The translations under genes and the position numbers were made by a program. The notes beneath the pieces were generated by a model. It made no database searches. It was not told where the DNA came from and worked only from the letters and a program-made list of their open reading frames with translations. Below, one piece after another: positions 7,855 through 9,011 of a stretch of 9,011 bases of DNA. Every line of letters starts with the position of its first letter. The stretch's first letter is position 1. Where the stretch lies: positions 1 to 9,011 of the forward strand of contig JAGBGV010000012.1 in NCBI GenBank assembly GCA_017935805.1. The letters run 5' to 3'. This DNA is from Clostridia bacterium (GTDB taxonomy: Bacteria; Bacillota_A; Clostridia; Oscillospirales; CAG-272).

Positions 7855-8739
7855 TTATTTCTTTTCGTGATTTCTCAGTTCCTTCACCTTGCCGATCAAG
7901 TCAAACTTCTTCTTGTCGGTCTCATCACGTCCGATTAGCTGTGAGCGCAGGAATGCTGTAAGAGTCTCTTTTTTGTAACCTCTCACCAGCTTGCCCTCCA
8001 CCGCTGTGGATATTGTGCCTGTTTCTTCGGAGATTATCACTACGATAGCATCGCTGTTTTCGCTCATTCCGATACCTGCGCGGTGACGTGTGCCGAGATC
8101 CTTGATGATATCGGGGTTGTTTGTGAGGGGGAGGAAGCAGCCCGCCGCGTGGAGTCTCATATCGCGGACGATAAGTGCTCCGTCATGCATTGGGGCTTTG
8201 TTGAAGAATATATTCTTGATCATAGCAGCCGCAGGGTATGCGTCAATGACCGTACCTGTGAGGATCATGTCTCCCAGCTTTGTTGTGCGCTCGAAAACGA
8301 TCAGCGCGCCTGTCTTTGTTGCCGCAAGGTCGCAAGCCGCAGACACTATCTCATCAATAACCGCTGTTCCGCTTGCCGCATCCTTTGCTTCACCGATGTT
8401 CTTGAGACCCATGAGGGGAGTTGCACCAACCTTTTCAAGCACAGAGCGTATCTCCGGCTGGAATAGGATAACGAGCATAATAATACCGACCTGGAAAATA
8501 TTCTGCAAGATATACTGCAAGAGATACATATCCAGGAGGTTGCTTATGAGAAGCGCCACCATAAGAAGCAATACACCAACTGCAAGTCGGCCTGCGCGTC
8601 TGTCTCTGATAAATTTGTAAAGATAATACAGGAGGACTGATACGCAAACTATATCTATGATATCAAACACAGATATTGTTCTTATAACATTCAGTATATT
8701 AGTCATGATTTCCGGCACTGTTGCAAGCAATATTCTCAC
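7855..8739 (-). CDS. cdaA: Membrane diadenylate cyclase CdaA (c-di-AMP synthase)
   Basis: Condenses two ATP into cyclic di-AMP, the messenger that controls potassium and osmolyte transport and wall homeostasis in Firmicutes. The 294 residues show three hydrophobic helices (about 25-43, 52-70 and 79-97), then FQPEIRSVLEKVG at 93-105, and a cytosolic DAC domain with the two active-site motifs DGA (186-188, in MHDGALIV) and RHR (218-220, in LGTRHRAGIG). SEETG at 237-241 is also family-typical. The start is uncertain. GTG at 8739 has a GGGGGG tract 11 bases upstream, a long spacing. An in-frame ATG at 8704-8706 (codon 12) would give 283 residues, closer to the 273 of B. subtilis CdaA, with only a weak GGAA site. 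It is the first gene after the promoter at 8774-8802 and is followed by cdaR. Confidence 0.96.
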   Translation of the reverse strand: MRILLATVPEIMTNILNVIRTISVFDIIDIVCVSVLLYYLYKFIRDRRAGRLAVGVLLLMVALLISNLLDMYLLQYILQNIFQVGIIMLVILFQPEIRSVLEKVGATPLMGLKNIGEAKDAASGTAVIDEIVSAACDLAATKTGALIVFERTTKLGDMILTGTVIDAYPAAAMIKNIFFNKAPMHDGALIVRDMRLHAAGCFLPLTNNPDIIKDLGTRHRAGIGMSENSDAIVVIISEETGTISTAVEGKLVRGYKKETLTAFLRSQLIGRDETDKKKFDLIGKVKELRNHEKK

Positions 8740-8750
8740 GGTGAAAATAT

Positions 8751-8756
8751 CCCCCC
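8751..8756 (-). promoter_or_regulatory. Unusual G6 ribosome-binding site of cdaA
   Basis: The minus strand reads GGGGGG, 11 bases before GTG 8739. Five of these Gs could pair with the CCUCC of 16S rRNA through one G-U wobble, but both the composition and the spacing are off the AGGAGG/5-9 base optimum. The neighbouring genes use ordinary AAGGAG or AGGAAGG sites, so this start may be weak, or the true start may be the ATG at 8706. Confidence 0.5.
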
Positions 8757-8773
8757 TATTTTATTATTATATT

Positions 8774-8802
8774 ATTATAACATATCATATGGAGATTTTC
8801 AA
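8774..8802 (-). promoter_or_regulatory. Strong sigma-A type promoter with extended -10 for the cdaA operon
   Basis: On the minus strand a -35 box TTGAAA (8797-8802) is followed by a 17-base spacer and a perfect -10 box TATAAT (8774-8779). The spacer ends in TGT, giving the extended -10 form TGnTATAAT. The expected transcription start is near 8767, about 27 bases before GTG 8739 and 60 before ATG 8706. This is the only good promoter I can find on this strand, and it fits as the driver of all the genes to its left. Confidence 0.82.
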
Positions 8803-8848
8803 ACCCTTTTTATATTATTTTGTAAATAATATTGAAAAAAGTAGTGTT

Positions 8849-8884
8849 GATGAGACGATTTTTTGCTTGACGCTTGCTCTCATC
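8849..8884. repeat. Inverted repeat with 7-bp perfect arms upstream of the promoter
   Basis: GATGAGA (8849-8855) is repeated as TCTCATC (8878-8884) with a 22-base loop. Reading the minus strand, the stem is followed 8 bases later by TTTTTT (8835-8840), so it could be a poor intrinsic terminator of a gene to the right of the window. The long loop and the offset T tract make that weak. It may instead be an operator or chance. Confidence 0.35.
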
Positions 8885-8890
8885 TCCGCA

Positions 8891-8902
8891 AAATGATCAT
8901 TT
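8891..8902. promoter_or_regulatory. 12-bp perfect palindrome, possible operator
   Basis: AAATGATCATTT is its own reverse complement and lies about 90 bases upstream of the -35 box of the cdaA promoter. A site at this distance could bind a dimeric regulator, either for this promoter or for an unseen gene to the right. No regulator in the window is known to bind it, and a palindrome of this size in AT-rich DNA may be chance. Confidence 0.3.
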
Positions 8903-8903
8903 G

Positions 8904-8945
8904 TGGGTCACAACTCACAACTCATAGCTCCCAACTCACAGTTCT
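8904..8945. repeat. Degenerate 7-nt tandem repeat, consensus CAACTCA
   Basis: In steady 7-base register the plus strand reads TGGGTCA, CAACTCA, CAACTCA, TAGCTCC, CAACTCA and CAGTTCT. Three units are perfect and three degenerate, across 42 bases with no insertions. The minus strand equivalent is TGAGTTG. Such heptad arrays occur as short tandemly repeated repetitive sequences in intergenic DNA of several bacterial groups. No coding frame or spacer structure is associated with it here. Confidence 0.7.
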
Positions 8946-9011
8946 ACCTGTTTCTCCGTGCATATTACACAACACATCGCGGTATATTTATGCAAAAATA
9001 ATATAAAAAAC
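8946..9011. other. AT-rich non-coding end of the window, no gene seen
   Basis: The 66 bases right of the heptad repeat contain no open frame, no start codon with a ribosome-binding site and no convincing promoter. The last 20 bases are nearly all A and T. Whether a gene lies just beyond, and in which direction, cannot be told. Confidence 0.5.

Noticed and set aside
8740..8773. ydaO-type c-di-AMP riboswitch in the cdaA leader
   Set aside because: The leader from the predicted start is about 27-60 bases, far too short for this riboswitch, and is mostly TTA-type repeats plus a G tract.
8867..8895. Plus-strand promoter beginning with TTGACG
   Set aside because: At 17 bases the -10 position reads AAAATG, with no TATAAT-like box at nearby spacings, and no plus-strand gene follows inside the window.
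8904..8945. CRISPR-like array
   Set aside because: The repeat unit is 7 bases with no spacers and there are no cas genes nearby; it is a simple tandem repeat.

Overview
The window is a gene-dense bacterial segment in which all six complete genes lie on the minus strand, so transcription runs from the right edge to the left. The low-GC but not extremely AT-rich composition, the Shine-Dalgarno sites, a sigma-A type promoter and the protein families (CdaA/CdaR, a single bifunctional Rel, a long RecJ with a Firmicutes-style C-terminal extension, an RseC-like protein) point to a Gram-positive anaerobe of the class Clostridia. A Ruminococcus-like Oscillospiraceae is my best guess, made from protein style only and not from any database match.

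Layout in transcription order: a 272-base non-coding leader (8740-9011) holds a 7-nt degenerate tandem repeat, a 12-bp palindrome, an inverted repeat and a strong extended -10 promoter. It is followed by cdaA (diadenylate cyclase, 7855-8739), cdaR/ybbR (membrane-anchored CdaA regulator, 6547-7827), a COG2509-type FAD-dependent oxidoreductase (4959-6545), an RseC-like membrane cysteine protein (4476-4940), recJ (single-strand DNA exonuclease, 2264-4432) and rel (bifunctional (p)ppGpp synthetase/hydrolase, 15-2261). At the left edge the ribosome-binding site and ATG of one more co-directional gene are visible (1-13). Gaps between genes are 27, 1, 18, 43 and 2 bases, and none contains a convincing terminator, so the set reads as one operon driven from the promoter at 8774-8802.

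Functionally the operon joins two nucleotide second-messenger enzymes, c-di-AMP synthesis at its head and (p)ppGpp turnover at its tail. Between them are a DNA-repair nuclease and a probable redox pair (soluble flavoprotein plus membrane cysteine protein). glmM, which commonly follows cdaA-cdaR in Firmicutes, is not present in this window; the flavoprotein gene occupies that position. All six proteins look intact, with their key catalytic residues present. I see no mobile element, CRISPR array, tRNA or rRNA. Most of the window is conserved housekeeping DNA. The least explained parts are the flavoprotein/RseC pair and the repeat-bearing leader.
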